Shown here in pieces: positions 34,425-43,569 of a stretch of DNA of 64,000 bases. This DNA comes from Pyrococcus kukulkanii. Lineage in GTDB: Archaea > Methanobacteriota_B > Thermococci > Thermococcales > Thermococcaceae. The stretch lies in NCBI RefSeq assembly GCF_001577775.1, contig NZ_CP010835.1:930001-994000 (forward strand), written 5' to 3'. The notes beneath the pieces are model-generated. The model worked only from the letters and a program-made list of their open reading frames with translations. It searched no databases and had not been told where the DNA came from. The translations under genes and the position numbers were made by a program. The first letter of the stretch is position 1, and each line of letters opens with the position of its first letter.

Positions 34425-34619
34425 ATGCCCCCTGGAGTCGTTGATTTCTTAAGCCCCAGAGAGCTTGATTTTTCCTTTATTTAATGGCGTTGCGGCTCTA
34501 GCAAAGTGGCTTTTAAAGGGGAAAGGCTTATTTCCAATGAAGCTGAAGTTTGAAATTAATGTTCAAGTCTCAGTTAGTATTTTAAATAGTTTATTCCCTT
34601 TCTTTTCTTGGGAGAAGAA

Positions 34620-35687
34620 ATGAGGAGTATAGGTGTTGACCCAGGAACGAAAAGCTTTGATGTTATTGGACTTGAAGACGGAAAAGTAAAGCTCGACCTC
34701 AGCTTTCCTAGTGAAGTTGTTGCGGAAGAGCCGAGCAGAATAGTCAAGGCGATAGAAGATTTCAACGCGGACATTATCATTGGACCCTCCGGATATGGCG
34801 TTCCCCTCAAGCACATAAAAGACCTCACTGAGAGAGACCGCTTTGAAATGACGCTTGTCAGAGAAGATGAGATGAAAGAAATACCTGTCCTCATTGGACT
34901 TCAAAAAATGATTAATGAGATGGCAGAAAAGAACATGAACGTGTGGTTCATTCCCGGCATTATTCACCTTCCCACGGTTCCTGAGTGGAGGAAGTACAAC
35001 AAGATTGACATGGGGACGGCAGATAAAATGGCAATCACGGTTCTTGGCATCTATGATCAAGCAAGAAGGTTAGGGATAGAGTACAGTGAAGTGTCCTTCG
35101 TTCTGTTGGAGGTTGGGTTCGGGTACAACTATGCCGGAGCCGTTAAGAACGGGAAGATAGTGGATGGAATTGGGGGAACAATATTCCCTGGGCCCGCTTA
35201 TGTCAATAGCGGAGCGTTAGATGGTGAAGTTGCTTATCTAATGAAGAGTGTCAAAAAGAAACACTTATTCTGGGGAGGGGCTTCCATAATAGCCACTGGG
35301 AAAATTTTACCGCCAGAAGAGTTTGCGAAGCGTTTGGACGAAGAGCCTTTCGCAAAAGCATGGGAAGCAATGAAAGACGGGTTTCTTAAGGCAGTTGCGA
35401 GTGAGCTTGCAGTTGTAAGTGATGCAAGGGAAATAATCCTTTCTGGCAGGCTTATGCGCATCGAAGAGCTTAGGAAAGATGTTAAAGACCTCTTCGAGGA
35501 CAAGTTTGGCCTTCCAGTGGTTAAACTCAAGGGATTAGAAGGAAAAGCAAAGGAAGCAGCCCAGGGAAGTGCAATAATCGGCGACGGACTTGCCGGTGGA
35601 GAATTCAGGGAACTTGTCGAGCATGTGGAGATAAAGAAGAGTTATGGAAGCATTCTCGACTACGTGAAGCTTCCCTTGAATGTTTAA
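34620..35687 (+). CDS. DUF1464 family protein (ASKHA-fold kinase-like)
   Basis: 355 residues. It starts RSIGVDPGTKSFDVIGLEDG, a phosphate-1-like loop of the actin/sugar-kinase fold, with a later adenosine-like segment (EIILSGRLMRIEELRKDV) and EAAQGSAIIGDGLAGG near the end. DUF1464 is an archaeal family of predicted butyrate- or sugar-kinase relatives of unknown substrate. ATG 34620 gives the usual N-terminus. The spacer 34425-34619 before it is AT-rich with a possible TATA (TATTTTAAATAG, about 34578-34589). Confidence 0.88.
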   Translation: MRSIGVDPGTKSFDVIGLEDGKVKLDLSFPSEVVAEEPSRIVKAIEDFNADIIIGPSGYGVPLKHIKDLTERDRFEMTLVREDEMKEIPVLIGLQKMINEMAEKNMNVWFIPGIIHLPTVPEWRKYNKIDMGTADKMAITVLGIYDQARRLGIEYSEVSFVLLEVGFGYNYAGAVKNGKIVDGIGGTIFPGPAYVNSGALDGEVAYLMKSVKKKHLFWGGASIIATGKILPPEEFAKRLDEEPFAKAWEAMKDGFLKAVASELAVVSDAREIILSGRLMRIEELRKDVKDLFEDKFGLPVVKLKGLEGKAKEAAQGSAIIGDGLAGGEFRELVEHVEIKKSYGSILDYVKLPLNV

Positions 35688-35697
35688 CTTCTCCCTT

Positions 35698-36800
35698 TTA
35701 TGTTCTAGCAAGCTTTAGCGCATCCCTACAGTCAAGAACTTCCGCATTTTCTGGAGCTCTCGGCAATACTCCCTTATTTGGAACTATAAGAAGCTTCTTT
35801 TTAGCACTGATGCTTTCAAATTTCTCTTCAGCCTTTCTGACATCCTTCTCTTTAACTTTCTCCTTCCACTTATTTTTACTAGAGCAATGCCTATCTCTAA
35901 ATCAGGCATTTCAATCCTTACTGGCTGACTTTGCCAGCAGTCTTTCAAAGAACTTCTCAACGTAGTGCGATATTCTCTCCCTAAGTACCCTTTTCACCGC
36001 TTCATCTGGAGGTTCTATTCAAAGAACCCATATTTAGCATTCAGGTAATGTGCAAAATCTATCACTGGAGATAGATGTCTGTACCCGAATATCCTTTTCC
36101 TCTTTCCAAAGAGTTGTATCCGCTTAAGAATCCCCATGTTTACAAGTGTTTTAAGAAGGAGCAACTGCACTACTGGTTTCCTTTTCTATGAGTCCCCTTG
36201 AGTAGAGTTTATTAGTTATTTCTCCTGAAGTTGACTTTCCATCCGCAACGGCCTCAAGTATCGCGGAATATCTCATTGTTAACTCCCTACCCTCCTCTGT
36301 GAATGTTTCACCAATTAAACTGGGAACATTGCCCTTCAAGGTTGTCCTAAATGTTAAAAAACTCTCATCCCCAAGCTTTCAAGGGCTGGAGCCAACCAAG
36401 GCTCTTGGACAAGGACGGCAAGCTCTATTGTAGTTTTTCCACTATACCCTAAACTCACTAACGAAATTAATGGCATCCCTTGGATCAACCAAACCTAACT
36501 CCCTTAGATAGAACAACCCGAGCAGTGGACTGTTACTTCCTACAACCTCCCTGAAATAGTATCTTGTTGAAGTTATTAGAATAAGCAGGGGTCACCGAGT
36601 CTGTGGAATTCATCGATAACGATCCTTCCTCGCTCTAGGAGAAGATCCCTACCACTTGTTAATAAAATAATGAGAGTACTTAGCCCTTATCTCTGATGTA
36701 GAATGTTTCCCTGTTTTTCTTCTCCACAAACTAACAACCATCTTGCATACAAAACATCTTTAAGCTCGTATTCCTTAATTTTAAGTCTAAGTTAAAGTAT
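35698..36800 (-). pseudogene. Heavily decayed archaeal AAA ATPase
   Basis: In-frame fragments on the reverse strand, in order, read RGRIVIDEFHRLGDP (Walker B region), STRYYFREVVGSNSPLLGLFYLRELGLVDPRDAINFVS, GKTTIELAV, TEEGRELTMRYSAILEAVADGKSTSGEITN (winged helix), GILKRIQLFGKRKRIFGYRHLSPVIDFAHYLN and a C-terminal KKLLIVPNKGVLPRAPENAEVLDCRDALKLAR. They are separated by stops and frameshifts. The domain order matches the living ATPase at 16.0-17.4 kb. The 5' end is ill-defined. Confidence 0.72.
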
Positions 36801-36870
36801 CTAAGACTTAGTTTGTGCTATGCCGTCAAGAAGGACTAAAGTTATAATATAATCTTGGAAGGGATTGTCG

Positions 36871-37179
36871 ATGTCAGGGAAAATGTACGTTAAGGTGTAT
36901 AGAGTTCAAGGTGAAATCTTGGTGGCAGCATGTGATGAGGAGTTATTGGGTAAAACATTTAGAGAGGGTGAACTCAAGCTTGAGGTAAAAGAAAGATTCT
37001 ACAAAGGGGAGCTTATGGACGTTGAAGAGCTAGGCAGATTATTGGAGGAAGCCACAATAGCCAACCTAACTGGCGAAAGGGTTGTTAGCAAAGCAATTGA
37101 GCTCGGTTATATAGATGAGACCAGGGTTCTCAGAATTCAGGGGGTTCCACATGCTCAGATGGCTAAAATGCTGTTCTAA
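36871..37179 (+). CDS. DUF424 family protein
   Basis: 102 residues. MYVKVYRVQGEILVAACDEELLGKTFREGELKLEV, YKGELMDVEELGRLLEEATIANLTGERVV and AIELGYIDETRVLRIQGVPHAQ are the hallmarks of this small universal archaeal family. Function unknown; in several archaea the gene lies near translation genes. ATG 36871; a TTG at 36865 is less likely. Confidence 0.9.
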   Translation: MSGKMYVKVYRVQGEILVAACDEELLGKTFREGELKLEVKERFYKGELMDVEELGRLLEEATIANLTGERVVSKAIELGYIDETRVLRIQGVPHAQMAKMLF

Positions 37180-37198
37180 ATAGGGTAAAAGTAAAAAC

Positions 37199-37501
37199 CT
37201 AAAGCTTAGCTTTTATCCCGGTCTCTTCCTCTACTTCCCTAAATCCTTTCTTTATGTACTCTGCAAGCTCAGGATCAATTTCCAGCAGTAGGGCGAGAAA
37301 CTCTCCAACGTGCTCCTTCTCTTCATTAGCTACATCGTAGAAAACGTGCCTGATCTTCTCATCCTCTATTAGTTCTGCAAGCTGCTCATAGAAGCTTATA
37401 GCATCAAGCTCGGCCTCTATTGCCCAGCGCAGGGCTTGAGCTATCTCCCTCTTTGAAAGCGGCTTGTTCCTACTCAGCAGGAATGGCTTTTCGGCTAACA
37501 T
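37199..37501 (-). CDS. Encapsulin-type ferritin-like protein, stand-alone
   Basis: 100 residues. The sequence closely resembles the N-terminal ferritin-like domain that in Pyrococcus furiosus is fused to the encapsulin shell protein: LSKREIAQALRWAIEAELDAISFYEQLA and VANEEKEHVGEFLALLLEIDPE, with the iron ligands Glu, Glu and ExxH (EKEH). Here it ends after the ferritin domain with no shell domain. Such proteins oxidise and store Fe(II) in decameric rings. Next to another ferritin-like gene on the same strand. Confidence 0.85.
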   Translation of the reverse strand: MLAEKPFLLSRNKPLSKREIAQALRWAIEAELDAISFYEQLAELIEDEKIRHVFYDVANEEKEHVGEFLALLLEIDPELAEYIKKGFREVEEETGIKAKL

Positions 37502-37543
37502 GGGATCACCCCCTACTACTTGAACCTTTGGCCTAATAACCCT

Positions 37544-38029
37544 TCACTCAACTTCTAAGTTGAAGTCCTGATAATCCATCCATATCCCAGTTTTCATCAC
37601 GGAATCATATTGAGCCTTCAGCAACTCGTAGTGCTCCTCTTCTGCCTTCGCTAGTTCCTCAAATACCCTTCTAACGCTTTCTTTTTCTGCGGATTTAGCG
37701 GCATTCTCGTAGAATTCCCAAGTTAGCTTTTCCTGTTCCATTGCTATCTTGAGAGCCTCAACCTCGCTTTCTACTCCCTTAACGTTAATTATCAGTTTCT
37801 TGAGCAACTCTTTATCTACCGCCGGGAGCTTGCACTCCTCTATGGCAAATTCCAAGAATTTTTCCTCAAATGACTTTAGATGTTCAAATTCTTGGCCCGC
37901 TAGGAAGAGAAACATGTTCTTTGCTTTCTTATCCTTAACTTTTCTTGCTAGGTTTAGATAGAGTTCGAGTTCATTTTTCTCTACCTCAAGGGCAAGACCC
38001 AAAGCTTCAAGCTCGTTCATAATACTCAT
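37544..38029 (-). CDS. Rubrerythrin/ferritin-like di-iron protein
   Basis: 161 residues in two similar helical halves. The diiron ligands are in ALEVEKNELELYLNLA and GQEFEHLKSF (ExxH), then ALKIAMEQEKLTWEFYENAA and KAEEEHYELL (ExxH). There is no rubredoxin domain, so electrons must come from a partner. Likely function is peroxide detoxification or iron storage. ATG 38029 lies right behind GAGGAGG. Confidence 0.87.
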   Translation of the reverse strand: MSIMNELEALGLALEVEKNELELYLNLARKVKDKKAKNMFLFLAGQEFEHLKSFEEKFLEFAIEECKLPAVDKELLKKLIINVKGVESEVEALKIAMEQEKLTWEFYENAAKSAEKESVRRVFEELAKAEEEHYELLKAQYDSVMKTGIWMDYQDFNLEVE

Positions 38030-38071
38030 TCCCTCCTCAAAGCTTATTAACGTTTCAATGAAACTTCCTAC

Positions 38072-38539
38072 ATGGAAGATCTGAGAGAGGCTATTAAAAA
38101 GGCGGAGAGAATCGTCATTTGTGGGATTGGGAATGAATTGAGGAGCGATGATGCTTTTGGAGTTTTATTCGCGGAGAGACTGAAGGAAAAGGTGAGGAAT
38201 GAAAATGTTTTAATCCTAAACTGTGGCGCGGTTCCGGAGAGCTTCCTGGGAAAGATAATTGAGTTTAATCCTGATTTGATAATATTCGTTGATGCAGTAC
38301 ACTTTAATGGAAAGCCCGGGGAATTGATTATCGCTGATCCCGAGGGAACGCTTGGAGATGCAATTTCAACCCATGGAATGCCCCTAAAAATTTTGATGAA
38401 GTTCATAAAGGAGCACATAAATGCCAAGGCAATTCTGATTGGCTGTCAGCCAAAAAGCCTGGAAATATTTGGGAAGGTTAGTAAGGAGGTTGGAGAAGCA
38501 TTAGAAAAATTGCTATCCCTATTTTGCGAGGTTCTTTAA
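38072..38539 (+). CDS. hycI: Hydrogenase maturation endopeptidase (HycI/HyaD family)
   Basis: 155 residues. Cleaves the C-terminal tail of the [NiFe]-hydrogenase large subunit after nickel insertion. [20 protein letters not shown] (Asp as Ni ligand), [11 protein letters not shown] and [13 protein letters not shown] (conserved His) are the family's metal-binding positions. The large subunit at 44.9 kb carries about 35 residues after its DPCxxC motif, a plausible substrate. It converges on mobA with a 21-bp overlap. Confidence 0.92.
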   Translation: MEDLREAIKKAERIVICGIGNELRSDDAFGVLFAERLKEKVRNENVLILNCGAVPESFLGKIIEFNPDLIIFVDAVHFNGKPGELIIADPEGTLGDAISTHGMPLKILMKFIKEHINAKAILIGCQPKSLEIFGKVSKEVGEALEKLLSLFCEVL

Positions 38540-39091
38540 ATCCTCCTTTTTATTGACGTTGAAGAAACTAACCTGCCATTCCTGGGGCAGGGCCTCTATG
38601 TTGATGTAACATACATTTGAGGAAGTTATTGCATCGTACAGCTTGTACCTACCCTCATTTATCCTCTTCCCCAGGATATCCCGGAATTCCTGGGCGTAAG
38701 CTGAGTGAAGAGGCTCAAGGTAGCCGTTGCTCCACCTGGGAACGCACGCAATTTTTCCAGAATTATTGAATTGTTCAATTATGTAATCAATGAATTCTGG
38801 AATTAAAGAAGGCATGTCCCCGCCCACAACGAAAGCATCTCCCAATGAGAGTGCAGTGAAGATCCCACTTATCGGACCCACCATCAGCTCATCAACCACG
38901 ACGCTGTATCCAAGGGTTCTGAGCTTCTCGGCGTTGAACTTAGATGCAACGATCACAATTTCATCGATCAGTCTGCTCTCCTCTAACCTCTCTATAGCGT
39001 AGAGGATCAAGGGCTTTCCGTTGATCTTGAAGAGTAGCTTATCCTCCCCAAATCTTCTTGCCCTTCCTCCGGCTAGCACTGCCCCTATCAT
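38519..39091 (-). CDS. mobA: Molybdenum cofactor guanylyltransferase MobA
   Basis: 190 residues with the nucleotidyltransferase signature [27 protein letters not shown] and the Asp motif VVGGDMPSL. MobA attaches GMP to molybdopterin to make the bis-MGD cofactor needed by the oxidoreductase at 51.0-53.1 kb. It overlaps the upstream nucleotidyltransferase by ATGA and is the last gene of the same minus-strand run. Confidence 0.9.
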   Translation of the reverse strand: MIGAVLAGGRARRFGEDKLLFKINGKPLILYAIERLEESRLIDEIVIVASKFNAEKLRTLGYSVVVDELMVGPISGIFTALSLGDAFVVGGDMPSLIPEFIDYIIEQFNNSGKIACVPRWSNGYLEPLHSAYAQEFRDILGKRINEGRYKLYDAITSSNVCYINIEALPQEWQVSFFNVNKKEDLKNLAK

Positions 39092-39489
39092 CCCCTAACT
39101 ACCTCTATAGTTGTTAGGTACTTCATCCTTTTCAGGTTTTTATAGGGATCCCTTACCTCCTCGGCAAGTCTCCTGAAGTATCCCTCGGGATCGTAGGCAA
39201 CCTCATGGCACTTCAAAATATCTAAGAGGGACGCATGGAAGTTCTCCATCTCTTCCAGCGTGTAGAGCTCAAAGGCAAGCTTTATGCCGAGCTCGCGCTC
39301 CACGGGATCCTTCACCTTGGTTATAAACTCTGCAAGCCTGTTTACCTTTACGGGATCCTCATGCTCCCTTAGTATCACCAGGACATCTATCTCATCGATT
39401 AGCCCCTTTAAGTGGCCTCCGTAAAAAACTATTGAGAGGACGTTGTCTCCATATACCTCGAGTATCCTCTTAACTATCTCCTCTTTCAT
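39088..39489 (-). CDS. Nucleotidyltransferase-fold protein
   Basis: 133 residues from ATG 39489, overlapping the MnhD stop by ATGA. The core has [24 protein letters not shown]: the pol-beta/MNT 'G-G/S ... D-x-D' hairpin, but the first motif is GGHLKG in place of GSxxxG. A helical C-terminus follows. Likely a nucleotidyltransferase of unknown target, perhaps linked to MobA or the hydrogenase operon by position. Confidence 0.72.
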   Translation of the reverse strand: MKEEIVKRILEVYGDNVLSIVFYGGHLKGLIDEIDVLVILREHEDPVKVNRLAEFITKVKDPVERELGIKLAFELYTLEEMENFHASLLDILKCHEVAYDPEGYFRRLAEEVRDPYKNLKRMKYLTTIEVVRG

Positions 39490-40946
39490 CCTCCCAGCCC
39501 TCCTGCGACGTAGCTCTCCCATCCCTGGGCAACGGCTGGGAGTGCTATGCCCTTGAATATCCACGGGCCGACTAGTCCCAGGACTATGACCGCTATTGAA
39601 ATAGCCACGACCACACCAGTCATTACCGGCATCCCTACGCTCTCCTTCTTTCCGCATCCAAGCCACAGCACCCTCATCATCTTGACATAAGCTACCAGGC
39701 TCATTATCGACGTCACAACGAGAACCCCTGCAAGTGCTGGATTCCAATCTAGGAAGGCCGTGAACAGCATGACTTTACTTGAGAACACGTTCAATGGGGG
39801 TATTCCAGCTAAACTCAGGGCTGCAACTGCGAAGGAAAACATTGCAAGCGGATTTGTCCTCCCAATTCCCGCCAAATCTCTGAGGTCTCTAGATCCGCCG
39901 ATTTGGATCATTATTCCAGCGGAGAGGAATAGCAGGGATTTCGCAATGGCATGATTGAAGGTGTGGAACACTGCGGATGCCAAGGCTAAGCTACTCCCAA
40001 TCCCGAGGGCCATTGACAAGTAACCCATGTGCATTATCGTCGAGTACGCTATGATCCTCTTGATGTCTGAGTGGACGTTCATCATGATCGCACCTAGGAA
40101 TGCCGAAATTGCCCCCAGGATAATTAGCAGGGTTCCCAAGGACTTAACCTCGGGAAGGCCTGAGTACAGCGTGAAGTAGAGCCTCGCTATTGAGTAAATT
40201 CCCACGTTGACGACTAAACCAGAGAGAACCGCTGAAATTGGACTTGGGGCCGCTGGGTGTGCGTCTGGAAGCCAGAAGTGGTTGGGGAATATTGCCGCCT
40301 TTATCAGAAAGGCCCAAGTGGCTAGAAGGAGGATGGCAAGGGAAGCGTTGACTACATCGGAGGAGTGGACTATCTCAGCCAGCTGAGCCATGTTCAGCGT
40401 CCCGTACGTTCTATAGAGGAGGCCCATTGCGATGAAGTAGAGGGTAGTTCCGATGGCCCCTATGAAGGCGTACTTTAAGCCGGCCCTTAGGGATTGAGGA
40501 TCCCTGTTGAACATTACAAGAGCATAGGCAGCGACGCTCGTTACCTCAAGCATTACGAAGAGGTTGAAGAGGTCTCCAGTATAGAGGACGCCGATCAGCC
40601 CGGCCTCGAGGCCGAGATAGAGAGTGAAGTACCAAACTTCCCCACTCTTAATGTACTCGAGGCTATAGATGGCTATGAGGAAGAGTAGTGTGGAGGTTAC
40701 AAGGCCAAGGAACGCGCTCATTGTATCTACTTCATAAACTATCCCAATTGGAGCCCTCCATCCTCCGAAGGTGTACGTTAGTGGACCACCCTCGGATGAT
40801 TTGAATACCTCAAACGTGAAGAGCATCGTAAGGAAGGTTCCAAGTACGGCGTACGCCTTAGCAACACTTTTTGAGAGCTTTCCAATGAGGGGCAGGGTGA
40901 ACGCGAAGGCTATTGGGGTTAAAACTGCCAGGGGAATCGGGTTCAT
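39486..40946 (-). CDS. mnhD: Mrp-type antiporter subunit D (MnhD/NuoN-like)
   Basis: 486 residues and about 14 helices. The proton-channel residues are present: Glu in FVMLEVTSVAAYAL, Lys in FLIKAAIFPNHFWLPDAHPAAPSP, Lys in HSDIKRIIAYSTIMHMGYL and Lys in FNHAIAKSLLFLSAG. ATG 40946 has GAGGTGG upstream; the frame extends further upstream without family similarity. It pumps ions in the Na+/H+ module of the hydrogenase complex. Confidence 0.93.
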   Translation of the reverse strand: MNPIPLAVLTPIAFAFTLPLIGKLSKSVAKAYAVLGTFLTMLFTFEVFKSSEGGPLTYTFGGWRAPIGIVYEVDTMSAFLGLVTSTLLFLIAIYSLEYIKSGEVWYFTLYLGLEAGLIGVLYTGDLFNLFVMLEVTSVAAYALVMFNRDPQSLRAGLKYAFIGAIGTTLYFIAMGLLYRTYGTLNMAQLAEIVHSSDVVNASLAILLLATWAFLIKAAIFPNHFWLPDAHPAAPSPISAVLSGLVVNVGIYSIARLYFTLYSGLPEVKSLGTLLIILGAISAFLGAIMMNVHSDIKRIIAYSTIMHMGYLSMALGIGSSLALASAVFHTFNHAIAKSLLFLSAGIMIQIGGSRDLRDLAGIGRTNPLAMFSFAVAALSLAGIPPLNVFSSKVMLFTAFLDWNPALAGVLVVTSIMSLVAYVKMMRVLWLGCGKKESVGMPVMTGVVVAISIAVIVLGLVGPWIFKGIALPAVAQGWESYVAGGLGG

Positions 40947-40956
40947 TTCCACCACC

Positions 40957-41439
40957 TCACTCAAAAATCTTCGAGGCGAACTTCTCAAATTCCTTGGAAA
41001 TTCTTTCCCTGACCTCTTCCGGTCTGTCCGTAGTTGCATATATCCAATTCACGTAGAGGTATTCCCCATCAACGTCAACGACGACCGTTCCTGGGGTGTT
41101 TGTTATGGAGTTTGCAACGAGCATTTTTGAGTAGTCGGAGGATAAATTAACGGGAACCTTGACTATCGCAGGCTTGACGTTTCCGGTGAATATCCTAACT
41201 ATCACGTTAATGTGAGCCTTAACCTCGGCAACAATCATGTACCATAGGAAGTAAATCAAAGCCCAGAGCCACCTTAACGGGTTCAGGGCCTTTCCCGGTC
41301 TCTCAACTAGGTATTTAGATGTAAGAACTGATATCACCAGGGCCACGAGGGCCCCGGTAACTAAATCGTACGGTTTTGCAGAGCCGGTGAATATTAGGTA
41401 AGTCCCCAGGACTAAGAGAAACACGGGCAGCTCTCTCAT
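40957..41439 (-). CDS. mnhE: Mrp antiporter subunit E
   Basis: 160 residues. Two N-terminal helices and the family's soluble part with PAIVKVPVNLSSDYSKMLVANSITNTPGTVVVDVDGEYLYVNWI. The NSITxTPGT segment is diagnostic of MnhE/MbhA. Overlaps the mnhC end by ATGA. Confidence 0.93.
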   Translation of the reverse strand: MRELPVFLLVLGTYLIFTGSAKPYDLVTGALVALVISVLTSKYLVERPGKALNPLRWLWALIYFLWYMIVAEVKAHINVIVRIFTGNVKPAIVKVPVNLSSDYSKMLVANSITNTPGTVVVDVDGEYLYVNWIYATTDRPEEVRERISKEFEKFASKIFE

Positions 41440-41765
41440 GCTTCAACCCTCCTTAACTGGATTATCGCGAATGCCAAGAGCACGTTTATCGCCATCCCGA
41501 TTACGACGGCCGTTATCACTAAGGCCTGAGGTAATGGATCTACAGCGGTCTTCGCGAACGTTGCTACGGATTCTCCAGATGGAAGAATAGGTGGCTTGCC
41601 GTTGATTCTATATCCCAAAGCCACGACGAAGGCGTTTGCTGAATCTCCAAGTATCGTTAGGGAGATCAACTTCTTCACGAGATCTTTCCTCGCGGTAACG
41701 CCATAAATACCCACTATCATCGTGAGCACTAGAGAAACTATCGCCACTCCCCAGAGGTCAATCAT
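41436..41765 (-). CDS. mnhC: Mrp antiporter subunit C (NuoK-like)
   Basis: About 109 residues, three helices, with DSANAFVVALGYR and DPLPQALVITAVVIGMAINVLLAFA typical of MnhC/MbhG. ATG 41765 has GGAGGTGG five bases upstream and overlaps the MnhB stop by 8 bp; a GTG at 41774 is also open. Confidence 0.91.
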   Translation of the reverse strand: MIDLWGVAIVSLVLTMIVGIYGVTARKDLVKKLISLTILGDSANAFVVALGYRINGKPPILPSGESVATFAKTAVDPLPQALVITAVVIGMAINVLLAFAIIQLRRVEA

Positions 41766-42465
41766 TCCTACCACCTCCTGCCACCGCTAGAATCAAGAAC
41801 ACTGCCGTGAATCCAGCCCCTACGGCCAAGAACTCGAATATGTTGTACCATAGAAGGGATCCTCCAAGGAGCGTTCCCAGGAACTCGCTCGGAAAGTACG
41901 GCTGGTTTTGAACTGCGTAGCCTCCAAAGGTGAGTGGAATAAGTGCGAGGATTACAATTCCCGTGAGGCCGAGGATTCTAACTAGCACGGCCCTCTCCAA
42001 AGTTATCCCAATTTTCCTGAGGGATGCTAGCGAGACAGCTCCGATAACTAGGAGTGGAGCAACTGCTAACGTTGACCCTCCTTGGAAGCCTCCTCCTGGG
42101 GTGAGCTGTCCGTGGAGTGCGAGTGAGGCTGCGACGGTTACTATCAAGACTGCCGTAACCTTGGTGACAACTTTAACGGGCAGTGGAAACTCTTCCCAGG
42201 AGGGATATTTAAGCTTCAGCTCCCTAAATATTGCCAAGCCCCCCATTATCGCCAAGAAGAACACCGCTGTCTCAAATATAGTGTCCAGACCACGGTAGTC
42301 CCATAAGATCGAAGTAACGACCTCCGGGCTCCTAACTGAAGTCAGGCTGTCCTTAAGGTAGAACTCACCAAGGGAGTGGATGGAGCTCGGGGCCGAGATG
42401 GGATTGAGGTAGGTAACGATGAATGGAATTAAGATGAGTATAATCCCGAATATCAGCCTCTTCAT
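41758..42465 (-). CDS. mnhB: MbhE-MnhB fusion, Mrp antiporter subunit
   Basis: 235 residues. The first 95 residues (with SILWDYRGLDTIFETAVFFLAIMG) match the MbhE part that in other Mrp systems is the C-terminal piece of MnhA. The rest is MnhB with LHGQLTPGGGFQGGSTLAVAP. The large MnhA subunit of bacterial Mrp is therefore represented here by this fusion and the 80-residue DUF4040 protein next to it. Confidence 0.9.
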   Translation of the reverse strand: MKRLIFGIILILIPFIVTYLNPISAPSSIHSLGEFYLKDSLTSVRSPEVVTSILWDYRGLDTIFETAVFFLAIMGGLAIFRELKLKYPSWEEFPLPVKVVTKVTAVLIVTVAASLALHGQLTPGGGFQGGSTLAVAPLLVIGAVSLASLRKIGITLERAVLVRILGLTGIVILALIPLTFGGYAVQNQPYFPSEFLGTLLGGSLLWYNIFEFLAVGAGFTAVFLILAVAGGGRND

Positions 42466-42466
42466 T

Positions 42467-42709
42467 TCAGCTCACCTCGTACCTTCCAGTTTTCATGATC
42501 ACGAATACCAAGAGGGCCGTGTATATTCCTACCGAGATGGCAACGTAGGCTAGAACTATGTCAGGGGCCATCAGGAGGTAGAATATTCCGGCATAGGCTA
42601 TGGCCTGGAGAGCAGAGAAGCCCACGGCCTTTATGAGATCCCTCTCCGTTACGGCAAGGTATGCCATAATGAGACCAACTAGGGAGAAGAAAGCCAAAAG
42701 CGGTATCAT
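42467..42709 (-). CDS. DUF4040/MbhD-like Mrp subunit
   Basis: 80 residues, three helices: LIMAYLAVTERDLIKAVGFSALQAIAYAGIFYLLMAPDIVLAYVAISVGI. The DIVLAYVAISVG segment (usually 'PDVALTEAAVG') identifies DUF4040, corresponding to part of MnhA. Overlaps mnhG by ATGA. Confidence 0.9.
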   Translation of the reverse strand: MIPLLAFFSLVGLIMAYLAVTERDLIKAVGFSALQAIAYAGIFYLLMAPDIVLAYVAISVGIYTALLVFVIMKTGRYEVS

Positions 42710-43050
42710 TTCTCCTCACCCCTTAGATGGTCAAAGTGAAAGTTCCCTTCGACTCCTGAGCGGTGGGCGGCATAGGCTAGTGCTGTACTGCCTGCAGGTG
42801 CAACTAACAAGATTATTAAGGCCGTTATGAAGCTCGCCCCAGCTATAGCGAACCTCCCGGGTAGGCTAGGCATGTCTAAGGCCGCCAATGCAACGCCGAT
42901 TAGCGGGACGACCGCGCCGCCCACTGTGCCCACAGTGGCGGCGTGTAACCTTAGGTAGAAGTTCTTGAATCTCAGCATGCCTATTCCCGCTAAGAGGTCG
43001 CAGAGAGCACCGATGATCATGAGGGCCGCACCAATGTAGAGCAGGATCAT
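42706..43050 (-). CDS. mnhG: Mrp antiporter subunit G
   Basis: 114 residues, three helices: GIGMLRFKNFYLRLHAATVGTVGGAVVPLIG and ITALIILLVAPAGSTALAYAAHRSG are MnhG/MbhC signatures. ATGA overlaps on both sides. Confidence 0.94.
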   Translation of the reverse strand: MILLYIGAALMIIGALCDLLAGIGMLRFKNFYLRLHAATVGTVGGAVVPLIGVALAALDMPSLPGRFAIAGASFITALIILLVAPAGSTALAYAAHRSGVEGNFHFDHLRGEEK

Positions 43051-43313
43051 ACTCTCACCTCCCTCAGGAGGTACCTCGAGACGTAGATATCAAGGAGGTA
43101 GGACCAGAGGGCTAAGACGATAGCCCCAGAAATCAGGTAGGGAGACTTGAAGTATAAGGAGAGTATTCCCATGAACGCCGCCAGATCGTAACCTATGCAG
43201 TCTATTGCGAGAACTATATCCGGAATTGTGGGCCCCTTAACGGCCCTTACTAGGTACATAACTATCGCAAGGGAGAATATCGGGACTATCAGTTTTACAA
43301 CGCTCTCAATCAT
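43047..43313 (-). CDS. mnhF: Mrp antiporter subunit F
   Basis: 88 residues, three helices: VRAVKGPTIPDIVLAIDCIGYDLAAFMGILSLYFKSPYLI is typical of MnhF/MbhB. It overlaps the upstream small gene by 8 bp and mnhG by ATGA. First gene of the antiporter block. Confidence 0.93.
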   Translation of the reverse strand: MIESVVKLIVPIFSLAIVMYLVRAVKGPTIPDIVLAIDCIGYDLAAFMGILSLYFKSPYLISGAIVLALWSYLLDIYVSRYLLREVRV

Positions 43314-43569
43314 TTTTCTCCCTCCTAACGACCTTTAAGGCCTTCCACTCTCCCGATATGGCTCTCTCGATTACCTTCCTGTCTTTATCAGGTAGTTCGT
43401 TAAGGTTTAGGGCCGGGAGTGTTTCGGGAGTAACTTCTCCCATCTCGAGGATTTTCCTTGCAGTGGGCTCGCTTACTTCCCCAATTTCCTCCATGACAAG
43501 CATGTCCCCCGCGAAGTGGGAGGTTACCTTTGAGAGGTAGATGTCGCTAAGGTACCTCAACCTTAACAA
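43306..43569 (-). CDS. Small soluble protein between hydrogenase and Mrp genes
   Basis: About 87 residues; start uncertain (TTG 43569 behind GGAGG, TTG 43560, or ATG 43596). It contains DIYLSKVTSHFAGDMLVMEEIGEVSEPTARKILEMGEVTPETLPALNLNELPDKDRKVIERAI, a helical pattern without cysteines or membrane helices. It overlaps both neighbours, so it is translated with the hydrogenase. An assembly or peripheral subunit is likely from position only. Confidence 0.65.
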   Translation of the reverse strand: MLRLRYLSDIYLSKVTSHFAGDMLVMEEIGEVSEPTARKILEMGEVTPETLPALNLNELPDKDRKVIERAISGEWKALKVVRREKND

